This document shows positions 1-7,721 of a stretch of DNA of 64,000 bases, in pieces (position 1 is the stretch's first letter; each line of letters starts with the position of its first letter). The notes under the pieces were generated by a model. The model saw only the letters and a program-made list of their open reading frames with translations. It ran no database searches and had not been told where the DNA came from. The stretch lies in contig CAVVQM010000010.1 of assembly GCA_963750395.1 (NCBI GenBank), positions 124,001-188,000 on the forward strand, written 5' to 3'. The position numbers and the translations under genes are program-made. This DNA is from JADJPO01 sp963750395. GTDB lineage: Bacteria > Actinomycetota > Actinomycetes > Actinomycetales > Kineosporiaceae.

Positions 1-445
1 CGCTGTCAACCGGTTTGGGCGGATAGTGCCGGGCCGGGTCGATGTGCGGCATCCGCCGGCGGATGGTGGCGGCGTCCCAGACCTCATAGGGGACGCCGAC
101 ACCGTCGAACAGGGCCAGGACCTTCGCCGGATCGTGGCTGGGCGAGTCCAGACACAGGGCGCCGGTCCGCCAGAACCTGGCCAACCCGCCGTCCTCGTCA
201 CGTCCCCCGAGGAACTGCTCCCAGCGCGCCCAGTCGTGCTGGGACTCCCAGGCGGTGGCCACCCCGGCATGGGTGGAGTAGTTGAACCGGATGATCGCCG
301 ACGAGGCGGACGTGGACCCCTGCCCGGGACCCCCGGCCCGCTCGAGGACGATCACGTCGTGCCCGGCGCCGGCCATCGCGTGGGCGAGGGAGCACCCGAT
401 GATCCCTGCTCCGATCACCACGACGTCCGCGGTCCCGTTCACCAC
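1..445 (-). CDS. FAD-dependent oxidoreductase (DAO family), N-terminal part
   Basis: This is the N-terminal ~148 residues of a D-amino-acid-oxidase/glycine-oxidase-type flavoprotein. The 3' end lies beyond the left edge of the window. Translating the minus strand from a GTG near 445 gives VNGTADVVVIGAGIIGCSLA, a Rossmann dinucleotide-binding motif (GxGxxG) within the first 20 residues. It is followed by an acidic strand end (VIVLER) and a GSTSASSAIIRFNYS segment of the kind that lines FAD in this family. A purine-rich GGGAGG lies 5 bases upstream of the GTG, and a second GTG follows directly. The substrate cannot be inferred. The gene runs in the same direction as the next three but is separated by about 120 bases, so it is probably not in their operon. 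Confidence 0.72.
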   Translation of the reverse strand, partial: MVNGTADVVVIGAGIIGCSLAHAMAGAGHDVIVLERAGGPGQGSTSASSAIIRFNYSTHAGVATAWESQHDWARWEQFLGGRDEDGGLARFWRTGALCLDSPSHDPAKVLALFDGVGVPYEVWDAATIRRRMPHIDPARHYPPKPVDS

Positions 446-564
446 CTGGGCCTCCCAGGCTCGACCGGCGGCCCGAGGGCCATTGGCCGCTTTCTACCAA
501 CAACACCCGGTCCCCGCCAGAGGGAAGACCACGACGGCTCGGCCCGGACGGTCGGACCGCCCGA

Positions 565-1410
565 TCAGAGGAGGCGGGTGATCTGCACGCCCACGAACAA
601 CTGCGAGTTCGCCGTCCCCGCGTAGACACCCTTGAGCGGCGGCACATCGGAGTAGTCCCGGCCTCGCGCCACCAGGACGTGGTCGGTGGTGACCGGCCCG
701 AGGTGGGTGGGGTCGAAGGCGATCCAGTCACCGGCCCACCACTCGATCCAGGCGTGGCTCTCCGCCTCGACAACCTGCTTCAGCGGCTCCTCGCTGTCCG
801 GGTGGAGGTAGCCGGAGACGTACCGCGCCGGGATGCCCAGGGCCCGCAGCGCGCCCAGCGCGACGTGGGCGAAGTCCTGGCAGACTCCCCGGCCCGCGCT
901 CCAGACCTCGGTGGCCGGGGTCCGCACCGAGGTGAACCCGCCGGCGTAGGTCATCTTCTCGCCCAGAGCCGAGCAGATGGCGCTCGCGGCGTCGTGGGGG
1001 CTGCGGTTCGCGGCCGTCTGCCGGGCAAGGTCGACGACCTCCTCGGGGGGGTCGCTCAGCGGCGTCTGGACCAGGAACTCGTGCAGGCGGTCGCGGGTCC
1101 CCGCCTCGCGCAACCGGTCCCAGGTCGCGTCCGGACGGACGGGGACCCCGGAGAACACCTCGACCGTGGAGGTGCTCCTCACGGTCAGCTCCTCGTGCGG
1201 GGACAGGACGTCGAAGGCAGTGACCAGCGTCCCCCAGTAGTCGGTGAACCGATGGCGCCAGGTGACCGGGTTGATGTCGATCGTCTCGTCCAGCAGCGCC
1301 TGACCGACGGTGGTCAACGGCGTCATCCGGGCCTCGTTGTAGGAGGCGTGCACCTGCTCCCCGTAGCGGTAGCCGGTCGTGTGCACGATGAGAAAGCGCT
1401 GCGTACTCAT
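565..1410 (-). CDS. Transglutaminase-like family protein
   Basis: A 281-residue protein with an N-terminal beta-rich domain (about residues 1-110) and a transglutaminase-like cysteine-protease core. The triad is visible: Cys177 in GRGVCQDFAHV, His219 in ESHAWIEWW and Asp233 in IAFDPTH. The length and these motifs match the bacterial transglutaminase_N/transglutaminase-core proteins commonly encoded beside alpha-E and circularly permuted ATP-grasp proteins. Its ATG overlaps the stop of the alpha-E gene (ATGA), so it is the third, translationally coupled gene of that operon. The reaction is unproven. The family context suggests peptide or isopeptide bond chemistry on a product made by the ATP-grasp partner. 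No signal peptide is seen, so it is probably cytoplasmic. Confidence 0.9.
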   Translation of the reverse strand: MSTQRFLIVHTTGYRYGEQVHASYNEARMTPLTTVGQALLDETIDINPVTWRHRFTDYWGTLVTAFDVLSPHEELTVRSTSTVEVFSGVPVRPDATWDRLREAGTRDRLHEFLVQTPLSDPPEEVVDLARQTAANRSPHDAASAICSALGEKMTYAGGFTSVRTPATEVWSAGRGVCQDFAHVALGALRALGIPARYVSGYLHPDSEEPLKQVVEAESHAWIEWWAGDWIAFDPTHLGPVTTDHVLVARGRDYSDVPPLKGVYAGTANSQLFVGVQITRLL

Positions 1411-2336
1411 GACGCGTCCTCCACCCAGGACGTGGTCGCCACCCGCGGGAAGTAACGCCGCGAGACCGCGTCGCTGGCCCGCGAGATGGCTTCCTGAACC
1501 CGCTCCATCTGGTGCGGCAGGTCCTCCATCACGTGCGAGAACTCGCGGTACTCCAAGCTGGTCCGGATCCGCCCGAGCAGCCGCCGCCCAGGATCGGCGA
1601 ACCCCACCCGCTCCAACGGCGGAGCCAGCTCCTCCAGGATCTCCTCGGCCTGCACCAGGGAGTGCAGCACCGAACGGGGGAACAGCCGGTCCAGCAGGAT
1701 GAACTCCGCCGCCCGGGAGTCCGAGGCCACGCCGCGGTAGGTGCGCAGGTAGCTCTCGTAGGCACCGCAGGAACGCAGCAGGGTCGTCCAGGACGGCACC
1801 GCTGCCGAGATCGTGGACGTCGCCACCAACCGCGCGGTCATGTCCGCCCGCTCCATGGACCGGCCCAGGACCAGGAAGCGCCAGGCGTCGTCCCTGCTCA
1901 TCGTCTCGTCGGCGATACCCGCGACCAACGCGGCCCGTTCGCGGACCCAGGCGAAGAACTCGTGCGTCGTGGTCGTCGAGTCGCGCACCCGGTTCACGTT
2001 GATCCACGTCGTGTTCAGGGCCTGCCACAGATCGCTGGAGACCGTCTCTCGCGCGCGCCGCGCGTTCTCACGGGCGGCCGCCAGCGAGCCGACGATCGCG
2101 CTCGGATAGTCGGCGTCGTAGGCCAGCCGGGCCATCACCGTCGTCCGGTCGATGTGCTCCTCGTCCTCGGCGGGAAGGCCCATCACCGCGAGCAACGCCC
2201 GGCAGGCCTCGCCCTCGGTGAGCTGGACGTCCTCGAGGAGCAGTTGCAGGTACACGTCGAGGATCCGGGCGGTGTCGTCGGCCCGTTCGACGTAGCGGCC
2301 CACCCAGAACAGCGACTCGGCGATCCGGCTCAGCAC
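1407..2336 (-). CDS. Alpha-E domain-containing protein
   Basis: A 309-residue, almost entirely helical protein of the bacterial alpha-E family. The start is a GTG giving LSRIAESLFWVGRYVERA, the hallmark N-terminus of the family, with a second helical signature GRSMERADMTARL near residue 170. Many charged, Arg/Glu-rich helices follow and no membrane segments are seen. The GTG lies inside the end of the upstream ATP-grasp gene (7-base overlap), and its own stop overlaps the transglutaminase start, so all three appear coupled. The family has no established catalytic activity. It is proposed to work with the adjacent ATP-grasp and transglutaminase proteins in peptide ligation or cleavage, which is inference from conserved neighbourhoods. 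Confidence 0.88.
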   Translation of the reverse strand: MLSRIAESLFWVGRYVERADDTARILDVYLQLLLEDVQLTEGEACRALLAVMGLPAEDEEHIDRTTVMARLAYDADYPSAIVGSLAAARENARRARETVSSDLWQALNTTWINVNRVRDSTTTTHEFFAWVRERAALVAGIADETMSRDDAWRFLVLGRSMERADMTARLVATSTISAAVPSWTTLLRSCGAYESYLRTYRGVASDSRAAEFILLDRLFPRSVLHSLVQAEEILEELAPPLERVGFADPGRRLLGRIRTSLEYREFSHVMEDLPHQMERVQEAISRASDAVSRRYFPRVATTSWVEDAS

Positions 2337-3940
2337 GTGGCCCTCTCCTCGCTCTGTTCTTGCTGTTGCTGTTGCTGTTGCTGTTGTTGCTGTTGCTGCT
2401 GCTGGTGAAGCCCGTAGTCGCCGTCCGACGGGCCCACGTCGGGGGTGGGCAGGATCGGCCTGGGTGGCGGATCGGCCGGCTGGACGGGTACCTGCTGGCG
2501 CCCGCCCGAGAGCACCCAGGTGTCCTTGGATCCGCCGCCCATGCTGCTGTTCACCACGAGCTGCCCCTCGGGCAGGGCCACCCGGGTCAGTCCACCGGGC
2601 AGTACCCAGACGTCCTTGCCGTCGTTGACGGCGAAGGGACGCAGGTCGACGTGCCGAGGCCGGAGCCGGCCGTCGATGAGCGTGGGCACGGTCGACAACT
2701 GGACCACCGGCTGAGCGATCCACCCCCGCGGATCGTTCTCGATCTGGGCCCGCAGCCTCGCCAGTTCCTCCGCGGTCGCCCTCGGCCCGATCACCAGCCC
2801 CTTGCCGCCGGCGCCGTCCACCGGTTTGCACACGAGTTCGTCCAGCCGGGCGAGCGCCTCGCGCTCGTCCTCCGGCTCGGCCAGACGATAGGTCTGCACG
2901 TTCGGCAGGATCGGCTCCTCGCCGAGGTAGAACCGGCACAGGTCGGGCACGTAGGTGTAGATCAACTTGTCGTCGGCGACCCCGTTGCCGATCGCGTTGG
3001 CGATGGTGACGTTGCCCGCCCGCACCGCGTTGACCAGCCCCGGGCAGCCCAGCGCCGAGTCGGCCCGGAACTGGACCGGGTCGAGGAAGTCGTCGTCGAT
3101 GCGCCGGTAGATCACGTCGACCTGACGCTCGCCGTCCGTGGTGCGCATCTTGACCCGGCCACCGGAACAGACCAGGTCGCGACCCTCGACCAGTTCCACG
3201 CCCATGCTGCGGGCGAGCAGCGTGTGCTCGAAGTAGGCGCTGTTGTAGATGCCGGGGGTGAGCACGACGACGGTCGGGTCGCCGGAGGTGTCCGGGGCGG
3301 AGGCGCGCAACGCGGCCAGGAGCCGGGCCGGGTAGTCGTTGACCGGCAGGAGCCGCTGAGTGACCAGGGGCTCCGGGAAGACGGTGGTCATCGCCTCCCG
3401 GTTGGCCAGCACGTAGCTGACCCCCGAGGGCACCCGGACGTTGTCCTCCAGCACCCGGAAGTCGCCCTTCTCGTCCCGGATCAGATCGATCCCCGCGACC
3501 TGGATCCGCACGTCGTTCGGCGGCCGCAGCCCGTGGGCGGCCCGGAAGAATCCGGCGGCGGAGGCGATCACGTGCCACGGCACGACCCCGCCACGGACCA
3601 CGTCGCGCTGACCGTAGACGTCGGCCAGGAACGCCTCGAGGACCCGGACCCGCTGGGCCACCCCCGCCTCGACCTTCGACCACTCGGCGGCGGAGATCAC
3701 CCGGGGCACCACGTCGATCGGGAAGGGGCGCTCCTCCCCCGCGAAGTCGAAGGTGACGCCCTGGTCCAGGTAGGTGCGGGCGAGGACGTCGGCGCGCTCG
3801 CTCAGATCGGTGCTGGACATCGCCCGCAGGGACGCGTGCACCGCTCGGTAGGAGTGCCGGGGATGGCCGGCATCGGCGACCATCTCGTCCCAGGCCCCGT
3901 TGGAGCGCGCCGTGTCGTAGCCCTCGAAAAGCTCTGCCAT
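2330..3940 (-). CDS. Circularly permuted type 2 ATP-grasp protein with polyglutamine tail
   Basis: A 536-residue member of the circularly permuted ATP-grasp (DUF404/DUF407) family. It begins MAELFEGYDTARSNGAWDEM and carries the conserved core segments VLEDNVRVPSGVSYVL, LTPGIYNSAYFEH, LVEGRDL, VIYRRIDDDFLDP and the Lys/Gly-rich nucleotide-binding stretch VCKPVDGAGGKGLVIGP. ATP-grasp enzymes activate a carboxylate as acyl phosphate for ligation to an amine. The substrate of this subfamily is unknown. It is the first gene of the operon with the alpha-E and transglutaminase-like genes. The unusual part is the C-terminus: residues 513-527 are 15 consecutive glutamines, followed by a short acidic tail EQSEERATC. 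The family does not need this tract, and it lies outside the catalytic fold. Confidence 0.92.
   Translation of the reverse strand: MAELFEGYDTARSNGAWDEMVADAGHPRHSYRAVHASLRAMSSTDLSERADVLARTYLDQGVTFDFAGEERPFPIDVVPRVISAAEWSKVEAGVAQRVRVLEAFLADVYGQRDVVRGGVVPWHVIASAAGFFRAAHGLRPPNDVRIQVAGIDLIRDEKGDFRVLEDNVRVPSGVSYVLANREAMTTVFPEPLVTQRLLPVNDYPARLLAALRASAPDTSGDPTVVVLTPGIYNSAYFEHTLLARSMGVELVEGRDLVCSGGRVKMRTTDGERQVDVIYRRIDDDFLDPVQFRADSALGCPGLVNAVRAGNVTIANAIGNGVADDKLIYTYVPDLCRFYLGEEPILPNVQTYRLAEPEDEREALARLDELVCKPVDGAGGKGLVIGPRATAEELARLRAQIENDPRGWIAQPVVQLSTVPTLIDGRLRPRHVDLRPFAVNDGKDVWVLPGGLTRVALPEGQLVVNSSMGGGSKDTWVLSGGRQQVPVQPADPPPRPILPTPDVGPSDGDYGLHQQQQQQQQQQQQQQQEQSEERATC
2360..2404 (-). repeat. CAG/CAA trinucleotide repeat encoding Gln15
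   Basis: Fifteen in-frame glutamine codons near the 3' end of the ATP-grasp gene, mixing CAG and CAA, with four uninterrupted CAG codons at the 5' side of the tract. Long polyglutamine runs are rare in bacteria. A trinucleotide repeat of this kind can change length by slippage without breaking the frame. The next gene starts inside the last codons downstream, so length changes would not alter the coupling. Confidence 0.95.
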
Positions 3941-4076
3941 GTCACCAACTTAGTGCCTCGGATGTGACAGTGGAGTTACAGGTATGGCGGCTCTTCGCGT
4001 CGTCGGCGGGCCTGTGAGCTGCGGGGATGGAATGCACGATCACCAGGGCGCCAAGGGGGTTTGACACCCGCGGCCG

Positions 4077-5543
4077 TCAGCCTGATCCGCTGTGGAGTTC
4101 CTCGGCCGCCGGTTGCAGGGCCTCCTGCCACGTCGGGAAACCCTGCACCTGGTCGGCGAGCACCCGCACGTCGATCGCTGCCCTGACGGCCAGCCCGAGT
4201 TGGCCGCCCCAGGAGTCCGCGGCCGGTGCGAGTGCCGTCGCCCCGAGCAGGCGGCCCGATGCCGCGTCGGCGACCAGCTCGAGGCGGCCCAGCTCGCCGT
4301 CCACCGTCCCGGCCCGCTGCTCGACGAAGGCCCGGCCGGTCTGCTCGACGTCCAGACCGGCGGTGCGCACGTGAGCCCCGTCCTCGCGTGCCGCGTCGGC
4401 GCTGTGGCCCACCGCGTACACCGCGGGGTGGGTGTAGAGGATGCGGGGCACGCCCGAGTAGTCGGCGTCGCGCCCGGCCCCGAGCAGGTGCGCCGCCACG
4501 ATGCGGCCCTGGTAGGTCGCGGTGTGGGTGAACGGGGCGACGCCGGTGACGTCGCCGACGGCGAACACGTCCCGCGCTGCGGCCCCGGCGCCTGCGTCAC
4601 CGAGGCGGACGCGACAGCGGGCGTCGACCGCGAGCGGGTCCCCGTCGTCCAGCTTCGCGCCGAGCAGGTCCAGGCCGAGACCCGTGGTGCGCGGACGACG
4701 GCCGGTCGCGACCAGCACCCGGTCGGCGTCGAGGCTCGACCCGTCGGACAGGTGGACCCGAACACCGTCGTCGACGGGCTCGGTGCGCTCGGCGGTCATG
4801 TCGGTCAGCACGTCGACCCCGTTGCCGCGCAACACCTCCGCCAACCGCTCGCCCACCCAGGCGGACTCGTTGGCGAGCAGTCGCGGCGCCGTCTCCACCA
4901 GCCGCACCTGGGTCCCGAAGGAGGCGTAGACCTGCGAGAGCTCGCACCCCACGGCTCCGCCGCCGAGGACGACGAGCCGCCGTGGCCGATCGGCGCTGGA
5001 CAGGGCCTGCTCGGGCAGCCAGGTGGGGACGTCGTCCAATCCCTCGACCGGGGGCCGGACCACCTCGGCGCCGACGCCGATCACCAGGGCACGGCGCCAG
5101 GCGAGGCGGCGGGGACCGTCGTCCGCCGTGACCGTGACGACCCCACCCGAGCCGGAGTCGTCGCGCTCGGTGATCTCGCCCCGGCCCCGGACGACGACCA
5201 CGCCCTGGTCGGCGAGCGCCGACGCCGCGCCGCTGTCCTCGCGCTGCTCGGCCGCGGCGTCGCGAGCCGCGACCGCCTCACGCCACGCGCGGTCGTGATC
5301 GGCGTCCTGGGCGCCGCGATGCCGGGTGGCGGCGAGCAGCATCGCCTTGCTCGGCACGCAGGCCACGTAGGGACAGATGCCGCCCACGCGGGCGGACTCG
5401 ACGGCGGCGACACTCCAGCCGGCGGCGGCCAGCCGGCCGGCGACCACCTCCCCGCCGGAGCCGACACCGAGAACGATGGCGTCGAAGGGCTCGATGCTCG
5501 CGGACTCTCCGTCGGCTGCTTCCAGGTCATGGGTCTCAGGCAT
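4077..5543 (-). CDS. Pyridine nucleotide-disulfide oxidoreductase (dihydrolipoyl dehydrogenase-like)
   Basis: A 488-residue flavoprotein of the glutathione-reductase/Lpd superfamily. It has an N-terminal FAD site (DAIVLGVGSGGEVVAGRLA), the redox pair Cys57/Cys62 in GGICPYVACVPSKAML, a second Rossmann motif for NAD(P)H (RLVVLGGGAVGCELSQVYA), and the C-terminal FAD segment VFAVGDVTGVAPFTHTATYQ. In classical Lpd the C-terminal dimerisation domain supplies a His in HPTxxE. Here the equivalent reads GFPTWQEAL, so that His is absent, as in several actinobacterial paralogues of unknown substrate. It is therefore probably not the housekeeping Lpd. It stands alone, with its 5' end facing the divergent PemK-like gene. 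Confidence 0.9.
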   Translation of the reverse strand: MPETHDLEAADGESASIEPFDAIVLGVGSGGEVVAGRLAAAGWSVAAVESARVGGICPYVACVPSKAMLLAATRHRGAQDADHDRAWREAVAARDAAAEQREDSGAASALADQGVVVVRGRGEITERDDSGSGGVVTVTADDGPRRLAWRRALVIGVGAEVVRPPVEGLDDVPTWLPEQALSSADRPRRLVVLGGGAVGCELSQVYASFGTQVRLVETAPRLLANESAWVGERLAEVLRGNGVDVLTDMTAERTEPVDDGVRVHLSDGSSLDADRVLVATGRRPRTTGLGLDLLGAKLDDGDPLAVDARCRVRLGDAGAGAAARDVFAVGDVTGVAPFTHTATYQGRIVAAHLLGAGRDADYSGVPRILYTHPAVYAVGHSADAAREDGAHVRTAGLDVEQTGRAFVEQRAGTVDGELGRLELVADAASGRLLGATALAPAADSWGGQLGLAVRAAIDVRVLADQVQGFPTWQEALQPAAEELHSGSG

Positions 5544-5619
5544 GAGCCCATCGTGGCCTGCCGGGTGCCGTGGCGCCCTCTGGACGTCGAGGTCCCGGGG
5601 GCCGTCTACGATCGCAGCG

Positions 5620-6165
5620 ATGGATTCACGATCACTGGGGCGCCAGGCGCTGAGGATGGCCGGCCGGGTGGCCCGGCAGTACCTGCGGGAGCGGCCGACC
5701 TCCGGTGCGCGGAGGTGGGTCGGCGGCCGGGGACGGGCCCAGGAGTCCGGTGGCGACTATCCCGGCGACTACGAGGGCGACGTCCGGGATCTGCGTCCGG
5801 TCTATCGGCCCGAGCCCGACGGCCAGCCGGACGCTGGGGAGGTCGTCTGGGCCTGGGTCCCGTACGAGGACGACCCGAGCCAGGGCAAGGACCGGCCTGT
5901 GCTGGTCATCGGCCATGAGCAGGAGCTCCTGCTCGCGCTGATGCTGACCAGCAAGGACCACGACCGCGACGCGGCCCAGGAGGCACGGGCCGGACGCATC
6001 TGGATGGACGTCGGGACCGGCGGCTGGGACCGGCGGGGGCGGCCCAGCGAGGTGCGCCTCAACCGGGTCCTCCGGCTGCGACCCGAATCGGTACGCCGGG
6101 AGGGGGCGGCCCTGGACAGGGCGGCGTTCGACCAGGTGGCGGGCGCGCTCGCCACCGGCTGGTAG
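5620..6165 (+). CDS. Type II toxin-antitoxin PemK/MazF family protein
   Basis: A 181-residue protein whose C-terminal ~120 residues carry the PemK/MazF fold signature: GEVVWAWVPYEDDPSQGKD, then RPVLVIG, a strand of aliphatic residues (LLLALMLTSKD), and the late strand PSEVRLNRVLRLRPESVRREG. MazF-type proteins are mRNA endoribonucleases. The N-terminal ~60 residues are basic then acidic and look disordered. No antitoxin-sized gene lies directly upstream; the neighbour is the divergent disulfide reductase. This arrangement, just before rpsT, suggests an actinobacterial PemK-like housekeeping variant rather than an addiction module, which is inference. The ATG at 5620 was chosen because homology and a plausible 5' spacing start there. 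Confidence 0.82.
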   Translation: MDSRSLGRQALRMAGRVARQYLRERPTSGARRWVGGRGRAQESGGDYPGDYEGDVRDLRPVYRPEPDGQPDAGEVVWAWVPYEDDPSQGKDRPVLVIGHEQELLLALMLTSKDHDRDAAQEARAGRIWMDVGTGGWDRRGRPSEVRLNRVLRLRPESVRREGAALDRAAFDQVAGALATGW

Positions 6166-6195
6166 GCTCACACGTCGGTCATTCGTGACCCATCG

Positions 6196-6234
6196 AGCGA
6201 GATCCACCAGCGAGATCCAGCACGCGAGACCCCT
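6196..6234 (+). repeat. Three imperfect 13-bp tandem repeats in the rpsT leader
   Basis: The sequence AGCGAGATCCACC is followed directly by AGCGAGATCCAGC and then the degenerate ACGCGAGACCCCT, just upstream of the rpsT start. S20 genes are autoregulated through their leader in other bacteria. Whether these repeats are a binding site is unknown. Confidence 0.5.
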
Positions 6235-6249
6235 CAAGAGAGACGACAC

Positions 6250-6510
6250 GTGGCGAACATCAAGTCCCAGATCAAGCGCAACAAGACGAACGAGAAGGCC
6301 CGGTTGCGCAACCGAGCGGTCAAGTCGGAGTTGAAGACCGCGGTCCGCGCCTTCCGAGAGGCAGCCGCCAGCGGCGACAAGGACTCCGCGGTGGCTGCGC
6401 TGCGCCAGGCCGGCCGCAAGCTGGACAAGGCCGCCAGCAAGGGCGTGATCCACCAGAATCAGGCGGCCAACCGCAAGTCGGCGATGGCCAAGAAGGCCGC
6501 CTCACTGTGA
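6250..6510 (+). CDS. rpsT: 30S ribosomal protein S20
   Basis: An 86-residue, strongly basic helical protein matching S20: MANIKSQIKRNKTNEKARLR at the start, the middle helix LKTAVRAFREAAASGDKDSA, and the end GVIHQNQAANRKSAMAKKA. S20 binds 16S rRNA helices early in 30S assembly. The start codon is GTG, preceded by the purine-rich AAGAGAGACGAC. It is monocistronic on the plus strand and converges with holA only 36 bases downstream. The rpsT/holA pairing is standard in actinobacteria. Confidence 0.98.
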   Translation: MANIKSQIKRNKTNEKARLRNRAVKSELKTAVRAFREAAASGDKDSAVAALRQAGRKLDKAASKGVIHQNQAANRKSAMAKKAASL

Positions 6511-6522
6511 GCTGAGGCTCAC
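6507..6522. terminator. Hairpin between convergent rpsT and holA
   Basis: A perfect 6-bp stem, GTGAGC-TGAG-GCTCAC, includes the rpsT stop codon and sits in the 36-base convergent gap. There is no T-run, as is usual in high-GC actinobacteria, so a bidirectional terminator is plausible but unproven. Confidence 0.35.
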
Positions 6523-6546
6523 CCGCAGGACGCCGAGGCGGCCGAA

Positions 6547-7587
6547 TCAGGTGCCGCGGACCTCGGTGATGGTGAGCAGGGCACGTTCCACCGCGTAGAC
6601 GGGGTCGCGCCCGCCACCCTTGACCGCGGTGTCCGCCTCGGCCAGCGCGATGATCGCCGCGGACAGCCCCTGCGGCGTCCAGCCGGACAGTTCCCGTCTG
6701 GCCCGGTCCACCTGCCAGGGAGCCATTCCGAGCGCTCCGGCCAGATCCGCCGACCGGCCCCGGCCCGCGGCCGAGACCTTGGCGATCCCCCGCACCTTCG
6801 CCGCCACGGCGGCGACCAGGGGAACCGGGTCGGCGCCGGTCGCCAGTGCGTGACGCAGGAGTGACAACGCCTGCTCGGCGCGCCCGGCGACCGCGGCGTC
6901 CGCCACCCGGAAGGCGGTCACCTCGACCCGCCCACCGAACCACTCCTCGACCAGGTCCACCTCGATCCGGGCACCGGGGGCGCCCTGCTCGTCGGCGAGG
7001 GCATCGGTGGCCAGCTGGTGGCAGGCGGCGGCGAGTTCGCGCAGGTCGCTGCCCACCGCATCGACCAGCGCGCGGACGGCCTGGCCGGAGATCGGCTGTC
7101 CGTGTCGGCGGAACTCGGCGGACGCGAAGTCGACCTTGTCCTCGTCCCGGGTGATCGGGGCGCAGACCACCTCCTGGGCCCCGGCGGCGCGGGCGGCGTC
7201 CAGAAGGGCCTTGGCCCTGTTGCCTCCGCCGTGGCGCAACACCAGGTGCACCCCGTCGACGGCACCGGCGTCCAGATGCGTCCTGGCGTCCTCGACGAAG
7301 GCGTCCGCGGCCGCCTCGACCGCGTCGGCCACGATCAGGGTGCCGCCGCCGAACAGGGAGGGCCCGGCCAGTTGGGACAACCGCCCGGGCTCGTACTCGC
7401 GGGCGTCGATCCGCTCCAGGACCACCTCGGGGTCGCGGGCACGGACGAGGCGGCCCACCGCGTCGATCGCTCGGTCGGCGAGCAGGTCCTCGGCCCCGGT
7501 CACCAGGACCACGGGCCCGGCGGTGAGGTCTTCGATCGCGACGCCGGCCGGGCGCGGTCTCGCGGAGCGGCTGCGCGGAGGGCTCAC
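6547..7587 (-). CDS. holA: DNA polymerase III subunit delta
   Basis: A 346-residue clamp-loader delta subunit. It opens the beta clamp as part of the DnaX complex at the replication fork. Recognisable segments are the N-terminal GPVVLVTGAEDLLADRAIDA (delta-family N-terminus, not a functional P-loop), the central LRELAAACHQLAT, the helical collar SLLRHALATGADPVPLVAAVAAKVRGIAKV and MAPWQVDRARRELSGWTPQGL. Size and gene order (comEC upstream, rpsT convergent) fit holA. The start is a GTG inside a GTGA that overlaps the stop of a 32-codon open frame, suggesting translational coupling. Confidence 0.95.
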   Translation of the reverse strand: MSPPRSRSARPRPAGVAIEDLTAGPVVLVTGAEDLLADRAIDAVGRLVRARDPEVVLERIDAREYEPGRLSQLAGPSLFGGGTLIVADAVEAAADAFVEDARTHLDAGAVDGVHLVLRHGGGNRAKALLDAARAAGAQEVVCAPITRDEDKVDFASAEFRRHGQPISGQAVRALVDAVGSDLRELAAACHQLATDALADEQGAPGARIEVDLVEEWFGGRVEVTAFRVADAAVAGRAEQALSLLRHALATGADPVPLVAAVAAKVRGIAKVSAAGRGRSADLAGALGMAPWQVDRARRELSGWTPQGLSAAIIALAEADTAVKGGGRDPVYAVERALLTITEVRGT

Positions 7588-7682
7588 GCCGACGGGGGAC
7601 CGAACCGGGCGCTCGCCCCACCGAGGGGCACGTCGGCGCGGTCGACGGGGCGGGTGACCTCGAACTCCTGAGTGATCGTCAT
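7584..7682 (-). CDS. Possible 32-residue ORF coupled to holA
   Basis: An ATG with a good GGGGAGG ribosome site 11 bases upstream opens a 32-residue frame, MTITQEFEVTRPVDRADVPL and so on, that ends in the TGA overlapping the holA GTG start. Coding is uncertain. The beginning resembles the start of SRPBCC/CoxG-like domains (EFEV.RPVDR), so it might be the stump of a lost gene that now serves to deliver ribosomes to holA. No function can be given. Confidence 0.35.
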   Translation of the reverse strand: MTITQEFEVTRPVDRADVPLGGASARFGPPSA

Positions 7683-7721
7683 GCGTCCTCGTCCTCCCCG
7701 GGGCCGGGTCTGCACGCTATC

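Noticed and set aside
2360..2404. Polyleucine-encoding frame on the plus strand
   Set aside because: It is the complement of the Gln repeat. The minus-strand gene is a well-conserved ATP-grasp protein and the plus-strand frame has no family.
4092..5918. Long open frame antisense to the disulfide reductase (about 608 codons)
   Set aside because: Same reason: low-complexity composition and no domain; the minus-strand gene has clear FAD and Cys motifs.
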